This document shows positions 23,777 to 36,100 of a stretch of DNA of 64,000 bases, piece after piece. The notes beneath the pieces are model-generated. The model was not told the DNA's origin, ran no database searches, and saw nothing but the letters and a program-made list of their open reading frames with translations. This stretch comes from Nemania diffusa (Eukaryota; Ascomycota; Sordariomycetes; Xylariales; Xylariaceae), in assembly GCA_038501195.1 (NCBI GenBank), contig JBBPUQ010000011.1:496001-560000 (forward strand), read 5' to 3'. Positions within the stretch are counted from its first letter, which is position 1; each line of letters begins with the position of its first letter. Both the position numbers and the translations under genes were made by a program.

Positions 23777-26694
23777 TTAAACAAGAACAACCTTCCGGAC
23801 CTTGCTTTTATCTCCCCCAATTATGTGCTGATATACCCCGATACGTTCAAAAGTCAGGCTGTCAGCACAATGCACCTGGCGCAATAGCAAACAAGCCTTG
23901 CTGGGCAGATCTTCATCTCCACTGAAAGTCACCATCTCGAAACACCAGATACTATCTAACTTGTTCTCTAAGGCGTCCTTGTCCGCAACAAGGTCAATGA
24001 AGATGTGTGGCGTAGTACGCAAAGTCCCCTTCAAGTTCATCATATAAGCTTCATCGTCCCGTAATCTCCCAAGCCGGCCTTCAAGTGTGATGCTCCCCCT
24101 AATGTCAGTCTGTGCGAGATCCGACTGCACATCAAAGGAAATGACTTTAGCTTTCCAGTCCATCACTGCTTCCGTTTCACCTAGATTATTGAAGAATCGA
24201 TTCTCCTCAGACTCTGGTAAGACGGAGGCCCAACTCCACGTTGGGAACCCGCGGACCCTTTCCTTTGGCGATGGGATTTCAAGGCTCCAAAGGAGGCTGG
24301 CTAGAGTGTGATCGCCTTTCCAAATGCCACCGATGAACTCATCTCCCGAGACCTGTTGCATGACCTGACTTAGGCCCAGGATGGCGGTAATCCGATCTGA
24401 CGGCTTGGTAATCGCCCGACTCCCGTATGTCTCTAGCAATCGACAATACGTAGTGAAGAGTTTATTTGCAACAAGAGATTTTGAATCAGATGCCACGCCA
24501 TCTGTCGAGGAGTTTGTGCTCTGCGACTGAGAAGTCGTAAGGCTGTGAAAGTATTGCTTAATCTTCCACCTGTCCGGGAACTGTATGTTGTTTCGGACCC
24601 CGTCGGGATCATGCTCGGAAGCGCTCGCCTCTAGGCATTCCCAGAGAACCGCGCCGTTAGCATAGTAAAGAATTCGCTTGCTGAGGATTTGTTCCTGTAG
24701 CGTCCAAGCTCGTGTCTCAACCGGGCTTCTCGTAGCTCCGATATACCCAAAGCCTATGTATGGGAAGTTCGCATCGGGATAGACAGCCAGATAAGAGAGA
24801 GGGCGAGTCGAGCGGGCAGCCGAATCTTGTAAGTCCCTAATTGGTAATCTATCCCTCATCCGGTCCCGTTTAGGAAGCCGTAACTGCAGCTGTTGAGGGT
24901 TAAAGAAGCCGTTGGGGTGGAGACGAAACAACCCATCATCGGAGCTACTACCAACCGAAGTTGTGATTGTTAAAGTGGCGTTAGCATAGACTTGAGTCAT
25001 TTTGACTGCTTCGCGCGTCCAATCATCGTTATCATCTTGAATGATGCAAAGAGCATCAATCCATATGTACTTAAAGCCCATGACGCGAGAAGCATGGATG
25101 GCATCAAGTAGTGTACGCGGTAGCTCTTGAGACGGAATTGCCTTATAATACCGCTGTATGTTTTGAGTCGTCGTCTTATGCACATTGGAGGAGGTGCCCC
25201 AACAATAGGATAAAGCACAGTAATTATGCTGAGCCCCTTTACTCTCGAATAGGAATGGATCACGGCTACCATCCCCGACGTCTAAAACACGAGTAGGGAG
25301 CGTTGTTGAGGCATGGCCACAACCTTCGTGATTGGCGATGCAATTGTGCAGCCATGCTTTAGCAACTTGAAAGGAACTCGACGACGACGTCCCATTCTCG
25401 TAGTCGTCAATCGAAGGCGCATGTTCAATTGTCCTTTCTTCGTTCTCATTAGCATACGAAGTAGGAGATGGTGAGTTCTGTTAGGAGTATGTATCCTGCA
25501 TGACACACCATTGAGATAACCGAGTTCGAGTTCAGCTGCAAGGTTGCCGACCGTAACGAAAATCCTGTCGGGGCGATGGAGGTGCAAATATACGTCGGAG
25601 GTTGTTGGAAGTTGTAGGTATTTGGCCAGCACGAAGGAGACGGAGGAGCGGTGACTTTTGACCAAGTTCAATGATTGTAAAAACACTCGACAGAGACGGC
25701 AGCCTGACTTGGCTGATGATACCAGGTTCTCCAGAGACATATGGTGTCTGAAACAATCTGCCGAAATTTGACTGACGCCCTCACCTAGGCAGCTACATGA
25801 TGGGTAGGTATTTAGCGTCTGGTATTGGAAGCATAGGGGACAGAGGACGTCCTCGGCAGGCTCGATGTTAATTCTTTGCGCTATCGAAGAAACTTCTTGG
25901 AAGAAATCGCGAATCAGTCTATCTGAATTTATTTCTTGCTTTCCGCTAGGCCTAAGTGTTATGTGTTGATTGATATCGCAAGTTGCAAGCACGGATACGA
26001 ATAAAGCATGACAAGAGCGTAATGGAAACCAATCGGAATGTGATGCGGCAAGTAATAAAGCTTGTGCTGCCTCTTTCCGCTGGTCCTCGTTGCTATATTT
26101 AGTATCTTGAATAGGCGAGAATGATGCTCCTAACTCAAAAAGCACATTCATTATATTGACTTGGCGATCAATCAATGCTATGTCGAGGGGTCGCCAGCCC
26201 TCCGAAGGTTTGTTAACATTGGCGCCGGCACGGACGAGAATCCGAAGCATTTTCACGTCGCCATTTTTCAGGGCTTCGTGGATAGGTAGGACATACACGT
26301 CACTCCCCGTTGGGTCATCATGGTCCCCTATCGCGTTGCCGGCAGATCGTCCTTGACTTGGCGCGCTAACATCAGCACCGCGAGCGAGGAGCAACTCAAC
26401 GCCTTCATAATACTCGAGACGGGTTGCCTCTTGGAGCGGTGTTCGTCCTAGGGAGTTGCAAAAGTTGACACTGGCGCCGTGTTCAAGAAGGTAGTTTATA
26501 CCATCCGGCTGTCTCGTGGCGATCATCCGATGTAATGGAGTATTCCAGTGCGGCCATGCGTTTATGTAGCCGCGTAGTATTTGGAGTTCACTCATCGACC
26601 ACCTTGTATCCGGTAAGCCGCCATCCTTAAGAAACTGAACGATTCCATCTACGTCCTTTGGACCTGCGGCACGAAAGGACTCGTGTCGAGACAT
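23777..26694 (-). CDS. ankyrin-repeat HET-domain protein
   Basis: Heterokaryon-incompatibility type protein; HET domains trigger cell death or rejection when incompatible hyphae fuse. Model: exons (minus) 26694-25507 and 25444-23777, 62-bp intron, 951 aa. Ankyrin repeats span about residues 50-190 (NTPLHRMI, LLEHGASVN, LLLARGADV, LVRAGANVN). A Cys-rich segment near 285-345 (CPLCFQYQ, CRLCRVF) precedes the HET core: YCALSYCWG near 475, KYIWIDALCIIQDD near 521, and RAWTLQEQILSKRILYY near 641. All three HET sub-motifs are present and the frame is otherwise open. The intron donor (GTGTCA) and acceptor (GAG) are weak, so either this splice is slightly different or a frame slip exists there. It sits on the same strand, 330 bp downstream of the PD-(D/E)XK-like gene. 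Confidence 0.8.
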
Positions 26695-27021
26695 CGCGAT
26701 TGATGGTGCTCTCTATCTTGCTTGACAGAGTGGATGGTAAGATAGTAGTAATGAATTATCGCCTGGATTCTGGGAAATGGTGTTCGCTGACCTACTTACT
26801 TAGAGACAACACCAAATCTAACATAGCAGCCCCCACACGAAGCCCAGGGGGAGGGGTTGCCAAACTAGGTTTAGTGTACTCTCTGAGGAGTAGGCATCGT
26901 TTTCCAGAATGGCGACGAAGGCAGCTACTCAGAAGCACATAAGTAGACCATTAGGGAGTAGTAAAAGAATAAGATCAGATTAATGTCGTTCATATCGTTA
27001 CTTAATTCCACGCTTGCTTAA
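26695..27021. other. intergenic between two same-strand genes
   Basis: About 330 bp: promoter of the HET gene and 3' end of the next gene. No other feature was seen. Confidence 0.6.
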
Positions 27022-28401
27022 TTACTTACACAACTGATCACACATCAGCCATTGACCTATACCCTGAGAGAAAGTCGTTTCTATCCATGCCTTGATAGTG
27101 TTGAGAGAAGCGAACAATGCGTATAATCTTGCAATATTTTCCGTTGATCCGATATTGAGTGGCCCATATAGCTCGATTGAGTTATATCGATCACACGCAA
27201 AAAAAAGCCGCCATTCGTGATTCGTTACTATAATGAGGAGGGTAGAAGGAAGAAGGTCGCGATCGCGATCTCGACTAACAGACAGCCCAGATTCTAAAAG
27301 AATGTACCTCCGAAGATAGAACATCCGCTTGTGCCAAGCAGCAATCCATGTGCCAAGTTGCAGCAGAGGGTCTTGAGATTCAACCCTTGTTTTAATAGAG
27401 CAAGCGATCGGACTACTTCTCAGAGTTTTATATACGGTCTGATTGACATGAGGATATAGATCCCGTACTATAGCTTCATTGTCAACATAAAAAGAGATGA
27501 CCCGTTGAAGAGGCGAGTTGTTTAAAGGATCTATAGCGAGCACGTAGTCGACCTTACTGTCGCTACGATGGTACGCTTGGCGGTACAGATCCATACCGCT
27601 GACACCCTGCTCTGTTTCCAGATCTTCTAAAGAGGTGACCCCTGTCTCGCCGCTAGCGACCGCTGTCTTCGAGGCCATAGCGGATATATACTCGCCACAG
27701 ATCGTTGCGGACATAGCAGGCACAACTCGCACATTGACCGATCTCTGCGGTTGCGGCTGCGCATTAGGCTGTGCATCCTCTTTTGCTCGAGCTTGTGATG
27801 GGATGTCGTTAAGTGGTGTCCTTGACGAGAATACTAGCTTAAGAAGCGGTAAATGGACTAAATGGTTCCAACCTGTCTCATGGTATTCATCGTTTTCCGC
27901 TGCTCTAGCCTCGTATCTAATCTCGCATAAAGTAGCGTGAAGAGCTTCTGCGCCAGGAGTTGGTTCTTCGCGGAAGCAGAACGACCGCGCTTCACCTGGG
28001 CCAACCATATCGAGGACTTGATCGCGTACTTCGCATGGGACAACTCCTTCCACGTGGCCGGACCGCGCGAGATCATAATATAAAAATTCTATATCTTCAG
28101 GAAGAAGGGAGTGATGATCGGTGAGGTTCTTCATGTGTATAGGTTTATCGGCACCTCGTTTTCTTGATGAAGCCTCGGACATTGTGATGGGAGAGGAGTT
28201 CAAGAGGTTGTACGGGCTGGCGAAGGTGTCGTTCTCACGATAGGCGCGAGGGCGCACGCGAGGGCGCTTTGCGGCCGGCTCTTCTGTCGCGTCAAAGGAC
28301 AGAGGCCACATCTTGACTTGGTCATCGAGGTCCTTGTCAAGGGATTGAAGCCAGGTCTTGACTTGATGGCCCTTATCAATAGAGAACGCGTTTGTAGCCA
28401 T
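27022..28401 (-). CDS. PD-(D/E)XK nuclease-like domain protein
   Basis: Single exon, 459 aa. The overall pattern fits the fungal PD-(D/E)XK nuclease-like family (Pfam PDDEXK_12-like): an N-terminal low-complexity basic part (AAKRPRVRPR, probable nuclear signal), ETGWNHLVHLPLL near 175-187, SKVDYVLAIDP near 282-291, SPIACSIKTRVES near 330-342, and DPLLQLGTWIAAWHKRM near 344-360. From memory, members usually have SIETK at the catalytic strand; here it is SIKTR (Lys337, Arg339), so the Glu-x-Lys signature is altered and nuclease activity is doubtful. Asp285 is kept. Members lie in many copies in subtelomeric and repeat-rich parts of fungal genomes; their role is unknown. It directly borders the LTR element at 28713. 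Confidence 0.75.
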   Translation of the reverse strand: MATNAFSIDKGHQVKTWLQSLDKDLDDQVKMWPLSFDATEEPAAKRPRVRPRAYRENDTFASPYNLLNSSPITMSEASSRKRGADKPIHMKNLTDHHSLLPEDIEFLYYDLARSGHVEGVVPCEVRDQVLDMVGPGEARSFCFREEPTPGAEALHATLCEIRYEARAAENDEYHETGWNHLVHLPLLKLVFSSRTPLNDIPSQARAKEDAQPNAQPQPQRSVNVRVVPAMSATICGEYISAMASKTAVASGETGVTSLEDLETEQGVSGMDLYRQAYHRSDSKVDYVLAIDPLNNSPLQRVISFYVDNEAIVRDLYPHVNQTVYKTLRSSPIACSIKTRVESQDPLLQLGTWIAAWHKRMFYLRRYILLESGLSVSRDRDRDLLPSTLLIIVTNHEWRLFFACDRYNSIELYGPLNIGSTENIARLYALFASLNTIKAWIETTFSQGIGQWLMCDQLCK

Positions 28402-28707
28402 AACCTAGTAAAGCAGATGTAAACAAAAAGCCACGGATTACCGATATGGACATGGAAAGAGTGGGGGGGTGAGACCACTACAGTTTTAGCTAGCTTTCTT
28501 GTACCGCTACCGCCACAGCATATTTTTTCCTGGCGAAGCTCCATGGCTTGAAAGTGGAACAGCGGGCCCGTGCATCTGAGTTAGTTTTATAAGCTGGGGC
28601 CAAAATCAATAGTAACGCCAAAGAACAAGTATATATAAAGCGTACAAAGTTGTAGATAATAGTTAAGGTAGGGTAGGTGGGGTAAGTAAGTGGGGGGCTA
28701 AGTGGTG
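28402..28707. other. 5' flank of the PD-(D/E)XK-like gene
   Basis: About 300 bp of normal composition between the gene start and the retrotransposon target site. No feature beyond a G-rich run near 28690. Confidence 0.6.
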
Positions 28708-28712
28708 TTAAT
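28708..28712. repeat. 5-bp target duplication (TTAAT), left
   Basis: Identical to 42891-42895 and directly abuts the LTR start. Confidence 0.85.
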
Positions 28713-28864
28713 TGTTGAAAGTATGCTAGGTCAAAAAGTCACTTCGTGTACTATATAGGAAAAGGGGCTCAGGTATCTCGTTTGTATATATAAGCAGGTC
28801 CTCTTACTTTTTTGTTATAGTTAGTAAGCTATATAGTATGCTTATATACTATTTTATTTTATTA
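28713..28864 (+). repeat. left LTR of the outer Copia element
   Basis: 152 bp. It contains a TATA-like TATATATAAGCAG (about 28785-28797) that is also present in the right LTR, plausibly the promoter core. It keeps more G/C than the interior. Confidence 0.9.
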
Positions 28865-28878
28865 AGTTATAAACTTAG
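28865..28878 (+). other. probable primer binding site
   Basis: AGTTATAAACTTAG directly follows the LTR. It matches the common Copia primer site (GGTTATGAGC, complementary to the anticodon arm of initiator tRNA-Met) at every position that is not a G-to-A change. The match is suggestive only, because the sequence is AT-rich. Confidence 0.5.
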
Positions 28879-31800
28879 CAAGCTTTTTTATTTAAGTATT
28901 TTAAAGCTAGTTATTAAAATAAGCTTAATTATATTATAAAATTTTAGTACTAAAATAATTTTAGATTTAATTATTTGCTAAAAAATTTAAAATAAAAAAA
29001 CTGCTATAGAGCTAAATTAAAATTAAAAATTTTTTTTTTTTTATATATTATTTTTACTATTATATATTATATAAATATTTTATTATTAAAATATAGTATA
29101 ATAAATAAAAAGTTAATAAATATATAATAATTAAATAATAAATAAAAAATTTTACTTGTTATTGTTTAATGTTATTTCAATATTAAAAATTTTTTATATT
29201 TAATAAAAAAAATAATATTATAGTAAAGTTATTATAACTTGTAAATTAATAAAAAAAAAAATAACTTATATATTAATTTATTAAATTTAATTAATAATTA
29301 TTAGTTAAATTTTAATAACATTGATATATTATTTATATTTAATAGTATAAATTATTTTAATTATTAAATATATATATTATAAAGCTAGCAATAATTAAAT
29401 ATAAATTTAAACTAAAAAAAGTTTAATTTTATATTAAATTTTATTAAATCTTTTGATATTTTTTTTAAAAGCTTTTTTATATAAATATTAAAACAAAACT
29501 TTAAATAAAATTAATTTTTAAAATTATTTTTAATAAATGTTTTGTTAGTTACTTTATTATAATATTAACAGTTTTTATTGCTATATTTTTTTAGTTTATA
29601 TATTATAAATATAATTTTAAAACAAAATATAATAAATATAATTAATATAACAAAAGAAAATATTATCGAAATTTTAAATATTAATATAAAAATAATAAAA
29701 TTTAATTTGTTTAAAAAGTTTAAAAAATAATTAAATTTTTATAAGTAATATTTAAATATAATAATAGTTTTAAATATATATAACATTTATAAACTAATTA
29801 TAAATAAAGTATTAAAAATAAAAAACTAAGTTTTTATTTAAATAAAAGCAAAATAGTTAATTATATAAAAATATAATGTACTATTAATAAAAAACAGTTT
29901 TTTAATAGCATAAAATTAATTATTAAACTATATAACAATAATAAATAAAATATTTGTTTAAACAAATAAAAAATATAATTAAAAAAAGATTATATTTTTT
30001 TTATAACTGTTTATATAATTTAATATAGTTATTATTAAAAATTTTTTAATAATATAAAAACTTATAAATAAAATTAAAACGATTTAAAAAAAATATATTA
30101 AAATTAAATAAAAATATAAACTATTTAATAGCTATTTTATAATTTACTTTATTTGTAATTTTAAAAAAAATTTTAAAACTTAGATATAAATTTTTTAAAT
30201 TTTAATAAAAAATAAAATTTTACTGTTAGCTAATATAGTTTAAATTATAAAAGCTAAAAAAATATATATAAAATAAATAAATTAATTGTTTGTTAATAAT
30301 ATTACTGTTATAGTTATTAAAATTAATATTAAATAAAAAAAAAGCAAATATTAATAAATATTTTATTTAATAATAAAACTGAAATAATTATAATAATAAA
30401 ACAAAAATATAAATATTGTAATAAAATAAACTATATTAAGTCAGATTATTAGCTATTATATTTAAAGCTTTAAAAAAAACAGCAAAAAAAAAAAAACATT
30501 ACTAATATTATATCTGAAACTAAAAAATAGCAACAGCAATATAGCAAAAACAATTTAAACTATAAAATTAATATAATATATTAAAATTGCAAAATAATAA
30601 ATAACTTTATATAATTAGATTTTTAAATCTAATTTTTTAATTTAAATTAATTTATTTTAAACTAATATATTTAATATATTATATAATAAATTATTTATTA
30701 TAATAAATTTAAATATTTAATTTAAAATATAGTTAATATATTATATAAAACAAAAATAAACTAACTAATTATAAAATATTTATTTTTAATAAAATTATTA
30801 TTAAAAAAATAAATAATATTTAAATATTAATTATTAAAATAAAAGATTTTATAAAATAATATATAATAAAAAATAAATATATTAAAATAACTTTTATATA
30901 AATATTATATATATTTGATTTAAATATAAACTTGATTTTTATTATATAATTACTAAATAAAAAAATATAAATTTTATTAACAAAAAAAAAATATTAAATA
31001 TATTTCTTTTTTTTATTAAATACTATTATATAAGCAATATATTTTAGTAATTTTTTTATTTTTTAAATTAACAAAACAGTTTTATTAATATTAGCTATAT
31101 ATATAATTAATTTAAAAATATAATTATAACATAAAAAAATAAAACATTTAAATAAAAAATTGTTACTATAGCTTAAAAAAATCGTTTAAAATATAAATAA
31201 AACTTAAATATATTATATTTATAAAATCTACATTTTAAAAAAAATAAAAAAAAAACTATATAAAAACAAACTATTTAAAAATAATTACTTTAAAAAAATA
31301 ATATTTATAAATGTTATAAAATTATATTATATTATTAATTATAACAAAAAGCAATATTAATTAATAATAATTAACTTATATAATTGATTAAATTTTTTAA
31401 AATTTATAATAAATTGTTAAAAAATATAGTTTTATATTAATAAATTTATTAACTTTTTCAATAGTTTAAAAAAACAGAAAAAAAAATGCTAAATTGTATA
31501 TATAAATAAAACTAGCAAATATATTTTTAAAATAACTAAAAACTAAAAAATAAAAATAAAAAAAATATTTAATAAATATTAACTAAACAATATAAAAATA
31601 ACAATATAATTAAAAGTTTTAATATTATAGTTTATAAAAAGTTATTTTTAATAATAATAAATAATAATATATTTTTAAAATATTAATTAAAAACTATAAC
31701 AACTATTAATTATTTATATAATAAAAGTTTATATAATGTTTTTAATATTACTTTGTTTAAAAAAATATATAAGTAATAATTTAATATTTTATATATTTAA

Positions 31801-33219
31801 ATTTTAAATATTAAACTATAATATTTTTTATTAAATATAAAATAAAAAAAACTTAATAAAAAGTTAATTTTAAATATTTTTATTAACTATAGTAACAATT
31901 TTATTTATAAAGTAATTATAATAAATAAAGAAATAATCGAAATAATTAAATAAAATATATATTTTAATATAAAATAAACTGTTAAAGCAAAATTTAATAA
32001 AACTATAATATTTATAAATATATAAACTAATAATATATTAAATAAAACTGCTAAAATAAAAAAACTAATATTTTTATTTATTAAAAAAAAGTATTAAAAC
32101 ATTATTATATTAAACTAAAATATTATAATAATTTTAATATTTAATTATTTATTAAACTATATAATGTTTAATTAAAACAATATTATATTTTTGTTTTAAA
32201 TATTATTAAATTTCGATTTAAAAAACTCTATTTTAAGTTATTTTAAAATTTAATATATACTGTAAGAGCTGAAAAAAAACAGCTAATATAGCACGTATAA
32301 AAATACTATATATTTGGGAGAAAATATTAAGCTAAAAAAGAAAAAAAAAAAAAGATTAAGTTTGTAATAGCAGGCTCGATTATATATAAACTTTTTTTTC
32401 TGTAGTAAATACTTTTTTTATTATTTTAATATTGTTTGTTATATTTTTATTGTTTGCTTTTAGTACAATAAAGTAAATGTTTGCTATAGAGCATAGTAAA
32501 TGCTTTAGTATATTTTTTACATACTGTTTTTTTGTATAATAAATGCAGTTTAGCTATAACTTATATTTAAAAACTATTAGTTTTTACTAATAAATAAAAT
32601 TTAAACATTTTATACTATATTTATTTTTATAGCTATATTTAAAACATAATAAAAAAATATAAAACTTTTAATAGTTAAAAAAATATTAAAAGATTTAAAT
32701 AGTAAAAAATAAATAAAAAAAATAAAAATTAAATATTAATTATTAAAAAACAATAATATTTAAATATTAATAAATTATATTAACAATATATATATATTAT
32801 AAAAAAAATAAATATATAAATTAAAACAAAAATTAAACAATAAAATTATTTGTTTTAAAATTAAATAAATAATATAAAGCTTTAAATAAATTGAAAATAT
32901 CGACTATTTTAAAATATTTATATTTATAGTTAAATTAATAAATTATAAAATATTATTTGCAATAGTAAAAATATAAGATTTTAAAATTAAATAAATAAAT
33001 ATTAAAATAACATTTTTATATAAAAAAATCAAAAAAAATATTTATATTAAATAGTTATATAAATTTAAAAATAGCACTAAATATATTTATAAACTTAAAA
33101 AAATATTATATAATTTAAAATAAATATTTAAAGTTTAATTTAAAATATTGTTAAATTTTTTATTTATATAAAATTTTAAATTAATTAATATAAATAACAA
33201 TATATTTATAAATATTAAT

Positions 33220-33330
33220 ATCGGTATATTTATTATAGTTTATATAAATGATTTATTTATTATTAAAAAAGACTTATTAAAAATAAAAAATATAAAAACA
33301 GCTTTAAAAAAACGCTTTTAAATAATAAAT
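33220..33330 (+). pseudogene. relic of Copia reverse transcriptase
   Basis: In frame from 33238 the sequence reads VYINDLFIIKKDLLKIK, followed by KTALKKRF and then stops. This has the layout of the Copia reverse-transcriptase active-site region (YVDD followed by a helix). Here V is I and the first D is N, each explained by one G-to-A change. The catalytic pair is therefore broken and the frame contains stops downstream. Confidence 0.65.
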
Positions 33331-33719
33331 TTAAATTTATATTAATATTATTTAAATATATATATATAATAAAACAAATTAAAAAAAACGATTTATTTTA
33401 ATTAATAAAGCTATATTAATAAATTTTTTATATAATTTAAATTAAAAAACTATAAATTTATTAATATTTTTATAATAATAATAAAACTTTAAAAAGTTAA
33501 AAAAAAGTTTATATATTTTATAAACAATAAATATATTTATTAATTAAATATAAAGTTATTAATATATTTAATAATAAAAATATAATTAAATTTAATTTAT
33601 ATAGTTTTAATTGTTAATAAATATATATTAAATTTAATATTTATTTATAAAATAATAATTAAATAAATTTTTAAATATTTATTAAATATAAAAAATTATT
33701 ATTTAATATTTATAAAATT

Positions 33720-33985
33720 TATTAAATAAGCTATATATATATAATAGTATATATAAGTTATATATAAATAAAATATAAAACTAGTTATATTATATTTATA
33801 TTAATAATTAAATTTAAAAAAAGTTTTTTTATATAGCTGGAGATTTTATTATAAATAAAATTTCTGCTAGCATACAAAGTAAATATTTATTTATATAACT
33901 ATATATTTATTTATATAACTATAGTACAAATACTGCAACATATAAACTATAATATATAGTTATAATTAATATTAATATTTTAATA
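33720..33985. repeat. left LTR of the nested element
   Basis: 266 bp, aligns end to end with 41458-41723 without net gaps. More strongly mutated than its partner. Confidence 0.88.
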
Positions 33986-34510
33986 CTAGCTTTTTTTTTT
34001 TTTAGTTATAACTAAATATTATATAAAAACAAAAAAATAAAAAATAAAAAAACAATATATTTTATAATAACTTAGTTTTATTATATAATAAATCGATTGT
34101 TTTATAATTATATATAAATAATATAATTTAATTATTTGTTATATTAATTTAGTTTATATATTATATAACATTTTTAATTAGTTAAAATAACAAGTTATTA
34201 TTTATTAAATTATTAGTTATAATTAATTTATTAAAAATAACTTTTTTATATAATAATAAAGTTTATAATAAATTATTAATAGTTAATTTAATAAACTTTA
34301 TACAATTGATTAATTAATAATTATTTATTAATTTATTTATTTAATAAATAATTGTTATATAAAAAAAAAAAAATATTAAATATTATATAAAAAAAATAAA
34401 CAATATCGATTAAAATATTAATTTATACAGTATAAAATTTTAAATATAAATATTTAGCTAGTTTTTGTTTGTTTTTGTTTTTTTTTCTTCGTTTTTTTTT
34501 TATATATTCG

Positions 34511-34549
34511 TTTATTTATTTATTTATTTATTTATATATATATATATAT

Positions 34550-34596
<47 letters not shown>

Positions 34597-34619
34597 TTAT
34601 TTATTTATATATATATATT
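34511..34619. repeat. TTTA and TA microsatellite
   Basis: A (TTTA)n run is followed by long (TA)n with short interruptions. The apparent 77-codon frame across it is low complexity and not a gene. Confidence 0.85.
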
Positions 34620-35406
34620 TGTTATATAATAGCAGCAGTAATAATATAATAACTACTATTTATTTTTGTTTTATGTTTGTTTTTTTAAGCAATATATTAT
34701 AGTTTTAAAACTTTGTTTAAATTAAAAATAATAATACAATAAAAATATATAACTTTTTAATTAAAAGCTAAATTTATTAAATTTTTATATAGTTGCTTTA
34801 TATAAATATATATTTATTTTTATACAAATAAATCTTTTTATATATTTTTAGCTAATATATTTAATTATATAATAAACTAAAAAAAGTATTGTTTGTACTA
34901 CTTTTTTTACTAATATTATTTTCTAAATATTAGTTTTAGATATTTTTATAAACGTTTAAGCGAAATTTATATATTAAAAGAAATATTTTTAAGCTATTTT
35001 GGTTTAAAGTTGAAATTTAGTTATACTGTTTTATATTAACAGCTTTTGAAATAGTTGTTAATGCTATATTAGCATACTGTTTACTAAATATTATCGGGTT
35101 TTTAGTTTTTAAAAAAACATATATAGTATATATATTTAGCGTTTATATAGCGTTTGTTGTTTTTAGTATAGTTTATAAAAACAAAAAAAAAAAAAGATTT
35201 AGTTTTGTTTTGCTTTTTATATAATAGCTAAAAAATAACAAATTTAATTTTTTAGTTTTTTTTAATAATGTTTTTTTTATATATATTATATAAATATTCT
35301 TTATATATATATATATTAAAATGTTTTATATTATATATAAGTTATTAAATATATATATATTTTTTAACTTTTTTTTAAATATAAAAGTTTGTTATATATA
35401 TATTTA

Positions 35407-35604
35407 TTAGTTAATTTAAAGTAAAAATATATTATATATATATATATTAGTTAATATATAATAAATATATATTATATATATATATAGCTGTTAATATATA
35501 GTAAAAATATATTATATATATATATAGCTATTAATATAAAGTAAAAATATATTGTATATATATATAACTATTAATATAAAGTAAAGCTGTGTTATATATA
35601 AGTA
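35407..35604. repeat. five-unit 40-bp minisatellite inside the nested element
   Basis: Units start at 35407, 35447, 35487, 35527 and 35567; each has a TTAATATA-AGTAAAAATATATT core followed by a (TA)n tail. The last unit diverges at its end. Unit length is constant at 40 bp. Confidence 0.8.
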
Positions 35605-35689
35605 GTTTTAAGTATATATAACAAAAAAAAAAAAAAAAAATCAATATAGCTTTAAATCTATAATTAATATAAATTTAAAACTATATATA

Positions 35690-36100
35690 TTTTAGCTAAA
35701 AATTAAATTTAAAATATATAGTAAGTACTATATATATTATTATTATATTATTAAAACTTGTTTATTAAAAGTAAGTTTTTTATAATATTTAAGTATATAT
35801 TTTTTTATATAAAAAAAAAAGCAGCTTTTATATAAAAGTTGTTTTATATTATACGAAAATAAAGTATTGTATAAAAAAAAACTATATTTAAAATATATTG
35901 CTTATATTAGTTTATTTTAAATATATGCTTTAACTAAAAATCGAATTTAAAACATATAAAAAAAGTTATATATATTATTATTACATTATTAAAACTTGTT
36001 TATTAAAAATAAATCTTTTATAATATTTTAAATATATGTTTTTTTATATAAAAAAAAAGCAGTTTTTATATAATAGTTGTTTTTTTATTATATGTTTGTT
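35690..36100. repeat. duplicated block of about 190 bp, offset 238 bp
   Basis: Blocks around 35690-35850 and 35925-36095 share AATTTAAAA, TTATTATTA, ATTAAAACTTGTTTATTAAA, a poly-A run, AGCAG and TATAAAAGTTG-like words in the same order. They differ by transitions and small gaps. Confidence 0.65.

Noticed and set aside
34469..34702. 77-codon plus-strand frame in the AT block
   Set aside because: It is a translation of TTTA and TA microsatellite (Phe/Ile/Tyr only) inside a dead retrotransposon.
35407..35604. Regular 40-bp units resembling a repeat array
   Set aside because: Not CRISPR: the units are contiguous without unique spacers, lie in a eukaryotic retrotransposon and are made of TA tracts.
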